NCBI RefSeq assembly: GCF_030388665.1 | Contig: NZ_CP128846.1 | Span: 7,598,001 to 7,662,000, forward strand | Length of the DNA: 64,000 nucleotides | DNA from: Streptomyces flavofungini | Lineage (GTDB): Bacteria; Actinomycetota; Actinomycetes; Streptomycetales; Streptomycetaceae | Reading direction: 5' to 3' | Shown here: in pieces, positions 46,869 through 55,777 of the stretch | Numbering within the stretch: the stretch's first letter is position 1 | How the letters are laid out: every line of letters begins with the position of its first letter | Notes under the pieces: generated by a model | Database searches by the model: none | Told to the model about the DNA's origin: nothing | The model's input: only the letters and a program-made list of their open reading frames with translations | Translations under genes and position numbers: made by a program

Positions 46869-48023
46869 ATGAACCGGATCAAGCCTCGCGCGCCCCGTCG
46901 CGGCTTCGGGGCCCACCACACGGCGAGGCGTCGGGCGAGAACTGCCCACGGGGACCGCCCCGGAGCCACCACGTCGTTCGAGCGACCCCGCACCCGCAGG
47001 CTGCGCCGCGCACTCACGCTCGGCCTGCCCACGCTCTGGGGCGCCGCCGCCATCACGTACAAACTGACCTGCCCGCTCGCCCAACAGCACAGCCTGGGCG
47101 CGCGGATCGTCACCAGTGCCGTCTTCTTCGCCGTCGGCACCGGCCTGGTCCTGCAGGTGCGCCATGCGCTGCTGCGCGAGCTGCGCCAGCTCAGGGAGGT
47201 CGCGGGCGCCGCGCAGAACGTCCTGCTCCGGCCGCTGCCGCCCCGCGTCGACGGATTCGCGCTCGCCGCGGGACGGCTCTCCGCCACGCACGGCGCCTCC
47301 GTCGGCGGGGACCTGTACGAGGTCGCGGCCACCGACCACGGCGTGCGCCTGGTGATGGGGGACGTCAGGGGTCACGGCCTCGCCGCGATCGGCACCGCGG
47401 CCGCGGTCCTCGGCAGCTTCCGCGAGGCCGCCCACGAGGAGCCCGAACTGCCGCTCGTCCTGCGCCGCCTGGAGCGCGCGCTCGCCCGGCACCTGCGGGA
47501 GCGCTCCCGCGCCGAGCACCCCGCGAGCGGCGCCGCGCCGCCGGAGGGCCCGCTCGCCGAGGAGTTCGTGACCGTGCTGCTCGTGGAGATCGGCCCGGAC
47601 GGTGACGTACGGGCGCTCAACTGCGGCCACCCGTGGCCCTATCGGCTGCGCGGCCGGGCCGAGCCGATGCCGGGCGGGGACCCGCTGCCGCCGCTCGGAC
47701 CCTTCCCGCTGCCGGCCGACCTGCCGCCCGCGCGCCTCGGACGGCTGCTGCCCGGCGACGCCCTCGCGCTGTACACCGACGGCATGGAGGACGCCCGTGA
47801 CACCGCGGGCCGGTTCTTCCCGCTGCAGTCCGTGCTCACCGAGGCCGCCCGGACCGCGCCCGTCTCGCCGCAGCGCGTCATCCACGCCGTCTACGGCGAA
47901 CTCCTGCGCCACATCGGCCGGCTGACGTCCGACGACGCCGCGCTCCTGGTCCTGCGCAACGACCGCTCGCGGGTGCCGTCGCAGGTGACCGAGACCGGGC
48001 GGCGCGCCCGCACCATGAGCTGA
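46869..48023 (+). CDS. Membrane-bound PP2C/SpoIIE-type serine phosphatase
   Basis: A 384-aa protein. A basic N-terminus (to about residue 45) and two membrane helices (about 50-95, LGLPTLWGAAAITYKL and VTSAVFFAVGTGLVL) precede a SpoIIE/PP2C phosphatase domain. The metal motifs are visible: GASVGGDLYEV, LVMGDVRGHG and LYTDGMEDARD. It would dephosphorylate an anti-sigma-factor antagonist or similar Ser-phosphoprotein at the membrane. No anti-sigma kinase lies beside it. TTAGGGT (46745-46751) is a possible distant promoter. Confidence 0.84.
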   Translation: MNRIKPRAPRRGFGAHHTARRRARTAHGDRPGATTSFERPRTRRLRRALTLGLPTLWGAAAITYKLTCPLAQQHSLGARIVTSAVFFAVGTGLVLQVRHALLRELRQLREVAGAAQNVLLRPLPPRVDGFALAAGRLSATHGASVGGDLYEVAATDHGVRLVMGDVRGHGLAAIGTAAAVLGSFREAAHEEPELPLVLRRLERALARHLRERSRAEHPASGAAPPEGPLAEEFVTVLLVEIGPDGDVRALNCGHPWPYRLRGRAEPMPGGDPLPPLGPFPLPADLPPARLGRLLPGDALALYTDGMEDARDTAGRFFPLQSVLTEAARTAPVSPQRVIHAVYGELLRHIGRLTSDDAALLVLRNDRSRVPSQVTETGRRARTMS

Positions 48024-48230
48024 ACACCGCCCGGTCCGATGCGGCCTGCGCCGTCCGGGCCGTCGCGGAACTGCCGGGCAGACGACGGCCGATCGGACGG
48101 CGCCACAGAGGGGCCGCCGCACTGTATGAGGGGGAGCCGGCGGCCCGGCCGCCTCCTGGTGAGGGCTCTCAGTCAACCGAGCACGCGCCCGGCGCGGCAG
48201 AGCGCGCGCTCCCCGGATGCGGGCACTCCG

Positions 48231-48247
48231 TTCACACCCCGTGTGAA
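48231..48247. promoter_or_regulatory. Perfect palindrome overlapping a promoter
   Basis: TTCACAC-CCC-GTGTGAA lies just before TAGGCT (48259-48264), the likely -10 of the HTH-TPR gene, so it covers the -35 position. A related palindrome, CACAC-GGC-GTGTGAA, is at 50804-50818. Confidence 0.55.
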
Positions 48248-48293
48248 GACGGCTCCACTAGGCTTGACAGCACCGAGCCTCCGGAGGGCATCC

Positions 48294-49643
48294 ATGCAGC
48301 CCAACACCCTGCTCGACGCGATCCTCGACGAAGCGGGCATCTCCCACGCGGGCCTCGCCGCCCATGTGAACCAGGCGGGAAAGGCCAGAGGCCTCTCGCT
48401 GAGATACGAACACACGGCCGTGGCCCGCTGGTTGAAGGGCCAGCGCCCCCGCGGCCAGGTGCCCGACCTGATCTGCGAAGTCCTCGCGGCCCGCCTGCAA
48501 CGCACGGTTGCCCTCGACGACATCGGCCTCGGCGTGCCCGGGATCCCGGCCGCGCGGCAGGGCTCGATGGCCTCCACGCTCTCCGGATTCGTCGAGCGTG
48601 CCACCGCGCTGTGGCGCTCGGACGAACAGCAGCGCCCGCATCTGCTCGGCGCCCCCGCCGTCACCGGCACGCCCGCCGTGATGCCCGTCTGGGAGTGGGA
48701 GAACCCGCCCGAGGACGTGGACGTCTCCCGCGGCGGACGCCACCCGGTCAGCATGGCGGAGGTGGAGATGATGCGCGCGGCCCGCACGCACTACGAGCAG
48801 ATGTACCGCAAGACCGGCGGCGTGGCGATGCGGACCCGCATAGTCGGATTCCTCAACGCCGAGGCGGCGCCGCTGCTCCGGGGCAGCTACACCGACGCGA
48901 TGGGCCGTCAGCTGCACCGCGCGACCGGCGGTCTGGTGGCCATCGCGGGCATCTGCGCCTACGACTCGGACGCGCACGGCCTGGCCCAGCGCTACTTCCA
49001 CCAGGCGCTGCGCCTGGCGAAGGCCAGCGGGGACCGGGGGCTCGGCGCGTACGTCATCGCGCTGCTCGTCAACCAGTCGCTGTTCATGCGGGAGTACCGC
49101 CAGGCGGTCGCCTTCGCGGAGGCCGCGCTGCGCGCCGCGGGCCGCGACATCACCCCGGCGCTCGCGTCCGACCTGTACGCGATGCAGGCCAAGGCGTACG
49201 CGCACCTGGGCGACGGCAGCAGCGCGCTGTCCTGCATCCGGCGTGCCGAGGCGGCGGCCGACCGGATCCGGCGGGGGCGCGAGCCGGACGAGACGGGCTA
49301 TGTCCAACCCGGCCTGGTCAACGTACAGGTGGCGGAGGCGCTGCTCAGCCTCGGAGACCTCACCGGAGCGCACGAGCACGCCGCGGCGGCCGTGGACACC
49401 CCGGCGCACGACCGGGGCCGGGTGCACCGGCTCGCGATGCTGAGCCAGATCGAACTGCGCCAGGGAAACACCGACGAGGCGGTGGCCACGGCGGTGGAAA
49501 TGGCCGAACAGGCGCGCGGGATGGAGTCACAGCGCCTGCGCGACCGGCTGCGGGCCGTGCGTGAGCACCTGGTGCGCAGCGACTGCGCGGGCACGGCCGA
49601 GGCCGCCGAGCTCATCGACGGCGCACTGCGGGTCCCGCTGTAG
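48294..49643 (+). CDS. HTH-TPR transcriptional regulator
   Basis: A 449-aa cytoplasmic regulator. The N-terminal 80 residues hold an XRE-like helix-turn-helix (LLDAILDEAGISHAGLAAHVNQAG, then HTAVARWLKGQRPRG). The C-terminal 280 residues are tetratricopeptide repeats (GLAQRYFHQALRLAKASGDRGLGAYV, LALSCIRRAEAAADR-type). The layout is that of Streptomyces NsdA-like regulators of development and antibiotic synthesis. Ligands for the TPR part are not known. GGAGGG lies 7 bases before ATG 48294. A palindrome in the promoter suggests autoregulation. Confidence 0.8.
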   Translation: MQPNTLLDAILDEAGISHAGLAAHVNQAGKARGLSLRYEHTAVARWLKGQRPRGQVPDLICEVLAARLQRTVALDDIGLGVPGIPAARQGSMASTLSGFVERATALWRSDEQQRPHLLGAPAVTGTPAVMPVWEWENPPEDVDVSRGGRHPVSMAEVEMMRAARTHYEQMYRKTGGVAMRTRIVGFLNAEAAPLLRGSYTDAMGRQLHRATGGLVAIAGICAYDSDAHGLAQRYFHQALRLAKASGDRGLGAYVIALLVNQSLFMREYRQAVAFAEAALRAAGRDITPALASDLYAMQAKAYAHLGDGSSALSCIRRAEAAADRIRRGREPDETGYVQPGLVNVQVAEALLSLGDLTGAHEHAAAAVDTPAHDRGRVHRLAMLSQIELRQGNTDEAVATAVEMAEQARGMESQRLRDRLRAVREHLVRSDCAGTAEAAELIDGALRVPL

Positions 49644-49796
49644 GAGCGCGGCACGGCGACGCGACCTCTGTGCCACCGCGTGGTGCGGGCGCGAAGCCAC
49701 GCGTGACACGTGCTGCTTCGCTCTGCCCTGCGCGGAGTGCTCTGCACACCCTCCTGCTGCGATATTGCCATCTATTCAGCGGAAGGTGGCAGAACC

Positions 49797-50339
49797 GTGC
49801 AGTGGACGAAACAGAGCGAACAAACTGTGTATGGAAATCGATGGTTCACCGTCAATCTCGCAGATGTCGAGCTACCTGACGGGCGGCACCTCGACCACTT
49901 CCTGATACGCCTGCGGCCCGTTGCGATCGCCACGGTCGTGAACGAGGCCAACGAGGTGCTGCTCCTGTGGCGGCACCGCTTCATCACCGACAGCTGGGGC
50001 TGGGAGCTGGCCGCCGGCGTCGTCGAGGACGGCGAGGACATCGCGTACGCGGCGGCCCGCGAGATGGAGGAGGAGACCGGCTGGCGGCCGGGACCCCTGC
50101 GGCACCTGATGAGCGTGGAGCCGTCCAACGGTCTCACCGACGCCCGGCACCACATCTACTGGTCGGACGAGGGGACCTACATCGGCCACCCCGAGGACGA
50201 CTTCGAGTCGGACCGCCGTGAGTGGGTCCCGCTGAAGCTCGTACCCGACATGGTGGCGCGGGGCGAGGTCCCGGCCGCCAACATGGCGGCGGCACTCCTC
50301 CTGTTGCACCATCTGCGTCTTGGCCAGGACGGACGCTAG
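49797..50339 (+). CDS. Nudix hydrolase (ADP-ribose pyrophosphatase-like)
   Basis: A 180-aa Nudix enzyme with a complete Nudix box, GVVEDGEDIAYAAAREMEEETGW (G-x5-E-x7-REUxEExGU). It hydrolyses a nucleoside diphosphate linked to another moiety. The N-terminal WTKQSEQTVYGNRWFTVNLADVELPDG strand pattern is that of ADP-sugar pyrophosphatases. GTG 49797 is chosen because AAGGTGG is 7 bases upstream. The frame is open further, but the upstream residues are Cys-rich and unlike the family. Confidence 0.85.
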   Translation: MQWTKQSEQTVYGNRWFTVNLADVELPDGRHLDHFLIRLRPVAIATVVNEANEVLLLWRHRFITDSWGWELAAGVVEDGEDIAYAAAREMEEETGWRPGPLRHLMSVEPSNGLTDARHHIYWSDEGTYIGHPEDDFESDRREWVPLKLVPDMVARGEVPAANMAAALLLLHHLRLGQDGR

Positions 50340-50435
50340 CCGTCCTGCCCGACCTGTCCTTCCTGATCGGCCCGACCGGTCTGATGGGACTGACCGGCCC
50401 GGTCGGCGGCCGTCCGGCCCGACCCGGCCCCCGGG

Positions 50436-50693
50436 CTAGCGGCCGAGGGCCTGCCACACCGCCACCACGAGTGCCCCGACGGAGGTGAGGGCGGCGAGGG
50501 CGGGCAGTGGCCACCGGTTGTGCTCGAGGGCCGTGATCCGGAGGGACAGGTCGTCCTGATCCTTTGTGTGCTGCATGTCGCTCTGGGTGAGTAACGCGAG
50601 CCGTCCGTCGACGCGGGCGAGGCCCACGTCCAGGCTGCGACGTAACTCCGCGAGTTCTTCCGGGACCACGGGACGCTCGGGGTCGGTGGTCAC
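50436..50693 (-). CDS. Small C-terminally anchored membrane protein, unknown
   Basis: An 85-aa protein with a helical, probably coiled-coil N-terminal part (EELAELRRSLDVGLARVDGRLALL) and a single C-terminal membrane helix (ALAALTSVGALVVAVWQAL). GTG 50693 is chosen from the strong AAAGGAG 7 bases upstream. Longer starts (GTG 50720, TTG 50747) exist. The design recalls small phage or holin-like proteins, but nothing identifies it. Confidence 0.6.
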   Translation of the reverse strand: MTTDPERPVVPEELAELRRSLDVGLARVDGRLALLTQSDMQHTKDQDDLSLRITALEHNRWPLPALAALTSVGALVVAVWQALGR

Positions 50694-50974
50694 GAGTCCG
50701 CTCCTTTCGGTAGTCGTCACATCCCCCCTGTGCGCACGGAAAGTCAACTCGCCTGGTGGTCGGGGCGGGAGAGTGTGCGAAGGGCATATGCGAGCCCCCG
50801 GCGCACACGGCGTGTGAACGGCGCGAGCCCGGTGCTCGAAGAGCGCCGGGCCCGTGAACTGGCCGAAAATTGACTTGAGTTCAGCTACGGAGAGTAGTTG
50901 CTCTCGGCTCGCCAGCGGTGAAGCGGAAGGCGATCACGCGTACCTGGAGGCGGGGCGTGCGGAGATGGCGTGAA

Positions 50975-51847
50975 TCAGGCGTACGTGTAGAAGCCCGAGC
51001 CCGTCTTGCGGCCGAGGCGGCCCGCGTCGACCATGCGCTGGAGCAGCGGGGGAGCGGCGTACAGCGGCTCCTTGTACTCCTCGTACATGCTGTCCGCCAC
51101 CGATGCCACCGTGTCCAGGCCGATCAGGTCGGACAGCTTCAGCGGCCCCATCGGGTGGGCGCAGCCCATCTCCATGCCGTTGTCGATGTCCTCGCGCGAG
51201 GCGATGCCCGACTCGAACATCCGGATCGCGGAGAGCAGATACGGAATGAGCAGCGCGTTCACCACGAAGCCCGAGCGGTCCTGGGCCCGGATCGCGTGCT
51301 TGCCGAGCACCTTCTCCACCAGGGTCTGGGCCCGGCTGATCGTGCCCTCCGACGTGGTCAGCGCCGGGATCAGCTCGACGAGCTGCTGCACGGGGGCCGG
51401 GTTGAAGAAGTGGATGCCGATGACCTGGTCCGGGCGGGAGGTCGCCACGGCCAGCTTCACCAGCGGGATGGAGGAGGTGTTGGAGGCGAGGATCGCGTCC
51501 TGGCGCGTCACCACCTGGTCGAGGACCTGGAAGATCTCGGTCTTGACCTGCTCGTTCTCCACGACGGCCTCGATGACGAGGTCGCGGTCGGCGAACTCGC
51601 CGAGGTCGGTGGTGAAGCTGAGGCGGGCGATGGAGTCGTCCCGCTCCGTCTCGGAGATCTTGCCGCGCTCGGCCGCCTTGGACAGGGAGTTGTACAGCCG
51701 GGTACGGCCGATCTCCAGGGCCTCGCCGGTGGTCTCCGCGACCTTCACGTCCAGGCCGGAGCGGGCGCAGACCTCCGCGATACCCGCGCCCATCTGGCCA
51801 CAGCCCACCACTCCGACGCGCGCAATGTCGGCCATAGAGTCGGTCAC
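50975..51847 (-). CDS. 3-hydroxybutyryl-CoA dehydrogenase
   Basis: A 290-aa NAD(P)-dependent dehydrogenase of 3-hydroxyacyl-CoA. The Rossmann motif is GVVGCGQMGAGIAEV, the catalytic Ser/His/Asn pattern appears in SNTSSIP and GIHFFNPAPVQQLVELI, and the C-terminal domain ends GLGR-like GRLGRKTGSGFYTY. It converts acetoacetyl-CoA and 3-hydroxybutyryl-CoA into each other, serving PHB-type or ethylmalonyl-CoA metabolism in Streptomyces. GTG 51847 is chosen (AAAGG 6 bases upstream); ATG 51835 (MADIARVG) is an alternative. Confidence 0.9.
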   Translation of the reverse strand: MTDSMADIARVGVVGCGQMGAGIAEVCARSGLDVKVAETTGEALEIGRTRLYNSLSKAAERGKISETERDDSIARLSFTTDLGEFADRDLVIEAVVENEQVKTEIFQVLDQVVTRQDAILASNTSSIPLVKLAVATSRPDQVIGIHFFNPAPVQQLVELIPALTTSEGTISRAQTLVEKVLGKHAIRAQDRSGFVVNALLIPYLLSAIRMFESGIASREDIDNGMEMGCAHPMGPLKLSDLIGLDTVASVADSMYEEYKEPLYAAPPLLQRMVDAGRLGRKTGSGFYTYA

Positions 51848-52017
51848 CTCGTGCCTTTCGCTGATCAACGGACTGGCAGGGTCCCCCGTACGAGCCGGTG
51901 CCTGCCTCGCCGGTGAACGTTACTCCGCAACCTGCGGTGCGATACGGGCCGGGTCGGGCATGCTGTCCCCGAACGACCAGCCGTTGTCGGTGGAATCCGG
52001 ACGCGAGGGGCGACTTC

Positions 52018-53292
52018 ATGAGGCATTTGTCACGTCAGGGATCACGTCAGGGGTCACGTCGGATGTCGCGACGGGCGTTCACGATGGCGGCGGCCTCGGT
52101 GGCCGCCGGGCTCGCGATGGCGGGGGACGCGGCGGCGCTGCCCTCGGCCGGGCGTCGGGGGCGTGAGATGCGCGGCATGTGGGTGGCCACGGTCGTCAAC
52201 ATCGACTGGCCCTCGAAGCCGGGCCTGTCCGCCAAGGAGCAGCGCGCCGAACTGATCGCCTATCTCGACGAGGCGGTGCGCAGACGGCTGAACGCGGTGG
52301 TCCTCCAGGTGCGTCCGACGGCCGACGCCTTCTGGCCCTCGCGGTACGAGCCGTGGTCGGAGTGGCTGACCGGCACCCAGGGCAAGGACCCGGGCTGGGA
52401 CCCGCTGGGCACCGCCGTGCGCGAGGCCCACCGCAGGGGCCTGGAGCTGCACGCCTGGTTCAACCCGTTCCGGATCGCCATGCACACCGACCCCACCCGC
52501 CTCGTCCCCACCCACCCCGCACGCCTGCACCCCGAGTGGGTCGTGCCGTACGGCGGGAAGCTCTACTACAACCCGGGCCTGCCCGAGGTGCGCCGGTTCA
52601 TGCAGGACTCGATGCTCGACGCCGTCCGCCGCTACCGCCTGGACGCGGTGCACTGGGACGACTACTTCTACCCCTATCCCGTGGCGGGCCAGACCTTCGA
52701 CGACGACGACGCGTTCGCGCGGTACGGCGGCGGCTTCCCGGACCGGGCCTCGTGGCGGCGCGACAACATCGACCGCCTGGTGGAGGAGATGGGGCGCCGG
52801 GTGCACCGGATCCGCCCCGGCACCCGGTTCGGGATCAGCCCCTTCGGGGTGTGGCGCAACATCGCGACCGACCCGACCGGATCGGACACGCGCGCGGGCG
52901 TGCAGACCTACGACGACCTGTACGCGGACACGCGCGGCTGGGTGCGCAAGGGCTGGATCGACTACATCTGCCCGCAGCTGTACTGGTTGGCACAACCACT
53001 TGACCAGCAGGTTCCTGCGAACTACGCCGTGCTGGTGCCCTGGTGGGACGAGGTCGCGCGGGGTACCGGCGTGAAGCTGTACGTGGGGGAGGCCCTGTAC
53101 AAGGCGGGGGATCCGGCGCAGCCCGCTCAGTGGCAGGACCCGGCCGAGCTGTCCCGGCACCTCACGTACGCGAAGGGCTTCCCGCGCGTGCGCGGGCACA
53201 TCTTCTACTCGGCGAAGCATGTCGTCGCCGACCGGATCGGCGCGATGCAGCGTGTCGTCGACGACCATTACACGTACCGCGGCGGGCAGTGA
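52018..53292 (+). CDS. Tat-exported GHL10 (DUF187) glycoside hydrolase-like protein
   Basis: A 424-aa protein with a twin-arginine signal (MSRRAFTMAAASVAAGL, about residues 16-40). The GHL10 barrel begins REMRGMWVATVVNIDWPS and has the family motifs LNAVVLQVRPTADAFWPS, GLELHAWFNPFRI, VHWDDYFYPYP (probable acid residues) and YICPQLYW. It likely hydrolyses an extracellular glycan; the substrate is unknown. GAGGGG lies before ATG 52018. This is the last gene with typical chromosomal composition: after it GC falls and gene size drops. Confidence 0.85.
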   Translation: MRHLSRQGSRQGSRRMSRRAFTMAAASVAAGLAMAGDAAALPSAGRRGREMRGMWVATVVNIDWPSKPGLSAKEQRAELIAYLDEAVRRRLNAVVLQVRPTADAFWPSRYEPWSEWLTGTQGKDPGWDPLGTAVREAHRRGLELHAWFNPFRIAMHTDPTRLVPTHPARLHPEWVVPYGGKLYYNPGLPEVRRFMQDSMLDAVRRYRLDAVHWDDYFYPYPVAGQTFDDDDAFARYGGGFPDRASWRRDNIDRLVEEMGRRVHRIRPGTRFGISPFGVWRNIATDPTGSDTRAGVQTYDDLYADTRGWVRKGWIDYICPQLYWLAQPLDQQVPANYAVLVPWWDEVARGTGVKLYVGEALYKAGDPAQPAQWQDPAELSRHLTYAKGFPRVRGHIFYSAKHVVADRIGAMQRVVDDHYTYRGGQ

Positions 53293-53313
53293 GAATGCGA
53301 GATGCTGCGGATG

Positions 53314-53370
53314 GCCCCTCAGGGCCCCATGAAGCCCCTTGCGGACCGCTCCTAGAGCTCCTGAGGGGGC
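53314..53370 (+). terminator. Long-loop inverted repeat after the GHL10 gene
   Basis: GCCCCTCAGG (53314-53323) pairs with CCTGAGGGG(G)C (53360-53370) over a 36-base loop. It may end GHL10 transcription. The rest of 53293-53583 shows no convincing gene. Confidence 0.4.
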
Positions 53371-53583
53371 ATTCCGAGCGGGAGCGAGCTGACATTCTGA
53401 GGGCGCTCTGGCCGCCCGCTGAGAGGGCCCCAAGCGAACAAGAGGGACCACCTCGGGTCACCCCGCTACCCCGGAGGTCGAATGGAGCTAGCCCCATCAG
53501 GGTTGTTGTGACGAGGGTGGGGCCGGGCCAGCCCCGTTGAAGCTCGATGACCAGGGCGTATGACAGAAAATGATCAACAGCGG

Positions 53584-53614
53584 CGAGGCCCCCTCATCTC
53601 CCGAGGGGGCCTCG
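53584..53614 (+). terminator. Hairpin terminator
   Basis: CGAGGCCCCCTC pairs with GAGGGGGCCTCG around a 7-base loop, followed by TTG. Confidence 0.7.
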
Positions 53615-53712
53615 TTGCATGTGTCGCGACCCATGCGCCGAGGGCGCATGGTGGATGTGTGGATCACGCCCCGATAGTCGTTCATCGCCCGACGCCGTCA
53701 GGCGGACGACGG

Positions 53713-53871
53713 GTGACAGTGCGAGACGAGATCGTTGGCCTGGCGCACAGCGATGCGGACCTGATCGAGTTCCTGAGACGGGCAAGCCTGGAAGACGCTG
53801 AGAGCCTGCTCGATGACCCCCGGTGGGTCGAGTGGCGGGGAGGTCGGCCGCACGAGTACGGGGCTGTCTGA
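53713..53871 (+). CDS. Small hypothetical protein
   Basis: A 52-aa acidic protein (DEIVGLAHSDADLIEFLRRA, then a DDPRWVEWRGGRPHE end). I do not recognise it. The Trp-rich ending is protein-like and codon use is regular. GTG 53713 and GTG 53719 are both possible. The open frame upstream overlaps the terminator and was not used. It converges with the XRE-TPR gene. Confidence 0.4.
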   Translation: MTVRDEIVGLAHSDADLIEFLRRASLEDAESLLDDPRWVEWRGGRPHEYGAV

Positions 53872-53951
53872 GGGCGGCGGAGCGCGCCTCAGGCGTCACG
53901 AAAGAGCCCCCGCGCTACGGCAAGGGCTTCTTCCGAGTGTCGTATGCAGTG

Positions 53952-55202
53952 CTACATGGCCCAGGTGCCGAGGAGCTGCCTGACCTTCTGCTCCTTCTTG
54001 TGCGGCTCGAAGTCCATCAGCATGCCGTCGAGCATCGAGTTCAGGCGCTTCGAGGACGTTCCTCGGGAGAGCTCCAGGGCTCGATCGGCAGCGTGGACGG
54101 CGCGGTCAAGGTCGCCAGAGTCCATGTACGAGCCTGCGAGCCACCTCTGATACAGGGACACCTCACGGGCATGCGAATCGTCGTACGGAACTGTCAGGCT
54201 TTCCAGAACTGGCAGGGAGCGCTCAGGCCGCCGAAGTTCTGCCCAGCAGCGACCAGCCATGATTTTCGACTCGTCCCGATTGATCCAGTACACCGTGTCT
54301 GGCTCCGCCACTCGCTTGATCTCACGCCTGTCGTGTGCACGGTTGGAGAGACCGAGGGCGTAGTCGACACCACGAGCGTCACCAGTACGGGCGAAGGCCC
54401 AAGCAAGTCGGTCAGCAAGGACCACCTCGACCGCCGGGAGCACTTCCTTCGGCGCGTTAGCGAGGGATGCCTGAGCCATACTCACGCTCTCCTTGGGCTT
54501 GCCAGAAGACGCCGTGATGTACGACAGCTCAGACAGGGCGGTAGAGGCCAGAGTGCGGTTTCCGGCCTGGTTGGCTGCCGCAGAAGCAGCCTGAGCGAGG
54601 CGCTTGGACCGCTCGATGCGGCCACTGTCGAAGGCGACCCATGAGGCGAACTGGTACAGCTCCGCAAGTATGCTGAGCAGGCTTCTCGCCACGGCATCCG
54701 AGTACGTCCCGTGGTTGGCGGCGCGCGAGAGATCCGTGACCTCTTCCGCGACCAATGGGTACACGGATGATCCGCCGCTGTAGTCGTCGAGACGCCGCAG
54801 TTCGACGAGCCTCTTCGAGTAGCGCTCGACGTCGGCCATACCTAGGCGCTGGCCGTTGACTGCGGCTGCTGGTGCGGCGATGGACAGCCCGAGGACTGTT
54901 GTAGCCCCGAGGAACACTCGACGATCCACAGGATCAACCCCTTCATCCACAGCAGTGGTACCCGCTGAACGCGGGGTCAGATCACAGTAACCAGATCCGT
55001 TGAGGTCGAGCACCTGTTCCAGGTAGGGCCGCCAGTCCTTCGGCTCGACGGCTCGGTTCTCCCAACGCGCCACCTGGCTCTTGCATAGCGATCCAGGCCC
55101 TCTTGGTGGCCAGCCACGAGCAGCGCTCAACTCCCGCGCCAGGTCGGCTTGGCTCATGCCGAGTGCCCTACGTGCCTCTCTGATGACGTCTCCGGTGGTC
55201 AT
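53952..55202 (-). CDS. XRE-family regulator with TPR-like C-terminal region
   Basis: A 416-aa protein. The N-terminal helix-turn-helix (TGDVIREARRALGMSQADLARELS, with CKSQVARWENRAVEPKDW) is followed by a short hydrophobic segment (FLGATTVLGLSIAAPAAA, about residues 95-112) and a helical repeat region to the end. This layout is common near mobile DNA and small operons in Streptomyces. ATG 55202 is used; ATG 55214 gives four more residues. It is divergent from the 55341 operon, with two TGTCTACA sites between them, so it probably represses that operon and itself. Confidence 0.72.
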   Translation of the reverse strand: MTTGDVIREARRALGMSQADLARELSAARGWPPRGPGSLCKSQVARWENRAVEPKDWRPYLEQVLDLNGSGYCDLTPRSAGTTAVDEGVDPVDRRVFLGATTVLGLSIAAPAAAVNGQRLGMADVERYSKRLVELRRLDDYSGGSSVYPLVAEEVTDLSRAANHGTYSDAVARSLLSILAELYQFASWVAFDSGRIERSKRLAQAASAAANQAGNRTLASTALSELSYITASSGKPKESVSMAQASLANAPKEVLPAVEVVLADRLAWAFARTGDARGVDYALGLSNRAHDRREIKRVAEPDTVYWINRDESKIMAGRCWAELRRPERSLPVLESLTVPYDDSHAREVSLYQRWLAGSYMDSGDLDRAVHAADRALELSRGTSSKRLNSMLDGMLMDFEPHKKEQKVRQLLGTWAM

Positions 55203-55213
55203 CGCTCCGCCCA

Positions 55214-55243
55214 TGTCTACAGCGTGTCTCCGGTCTGTCTACA
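55214..55243. promoter_or_regulatory. Two TGTCTACA operator-like sites, 22 bases apart
   Basis: TGTCTACA at 55214-55221 and again at 55236-55243, start-to-start two helical turns. Each is a TGT-N2-ACA palindrome. The second overlaps TAGACA, a likely -10 for the XRE-TPR gene. Confidence 0.5.
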
Positions 55244-55340
55244 CCATGTCACCTATCCAACTCTCCTACAGCGGCCTTGACTTGAGATCACTGAAACGAG
55301 ACGGCTGACGTAGCGCCGTGAATCGAAGGGTGATGGGGCC

Positions 55341-55628
55341 ATGAGCGAGCACGAGAAGCCGACGGGTGCCTCTGACCTCAGGGCCGTCCCGCCGGTGGGA
55401 GACGTCGTCGTGGACGTGCCGCGAAATCACATCGTCAAAGTGACGGCTGTGAATGGTGATGTTCTGACGGTGGCTCGCCCTTCGGGATTGGCCTGGGAGA
55501 CGCAGCGGCAGGACTGCCGTCCGGCCACTGCCGCGGAGCAGAGGGATTTTGAAATCGCCAGCCGTACGCAGGCGAAGAGCAAGAGCTACACCAGGCCGCT
55601 CTCCCCGCTGAGAGGGGACAGGACGTGA
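55341..55628 (+). CDS. Hypothetical protein, first gene of a small accessory operon
   Basis: A 95-aa basic-ended protein (MSEHEKPTGASDLRAVPPVG, then a compact DVVVDVPRNHIVKVTAVNGDVLTVARPSGLAWE core that looks like a small beta-barrel, then a Lys/Arg/Ser-rich tail). I do not recognise it. It overlaps the next gene by 4 bases (GTGA), and its promoter region faces the XRE-TPR gene. Confidence 0.6.
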   Translation: MSEHEKPTGASDLRAVPPVGDVVVDVPRNHIVKVTAVNGDVLTVARPSGLAWETQRQDCRPATAAEQRDFEIASRTQAKSKSYTRPLSPLRGDRT

Positions 55629-55750
55629 CTCGATTGCAGGGACGGAAGGTTACGTCTGACGGGAGCTTGTGGGGCGCGGTCCTTGGCGTTGCGTTCGTCG
55701 CCTCCGTGATCACCGTCATCGTTCTGACCGCCCGCGGCCAACTGACGTGA
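55625..55750 (+). CDS. 41-aa single-pass membrane peptide
   Basis: Begins GTG 55625 inside the preceding stop. The peptide has a polar N-terminus (TRLQGRKVTSDGSLW) and one membrane helix (GAVLGVAFVASVITVIVLTA). Tight coupling to the upstream gene supports it as real. Its function is unknown. Confidence 0.6.
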   Translation: MTRLQGRKVTSDGSLWGAVLGVAFVASVITVIVLTARGQLT

Positions 55751-55777
55751 CAGCGTAGATGATTACGGAGAGCGCAG

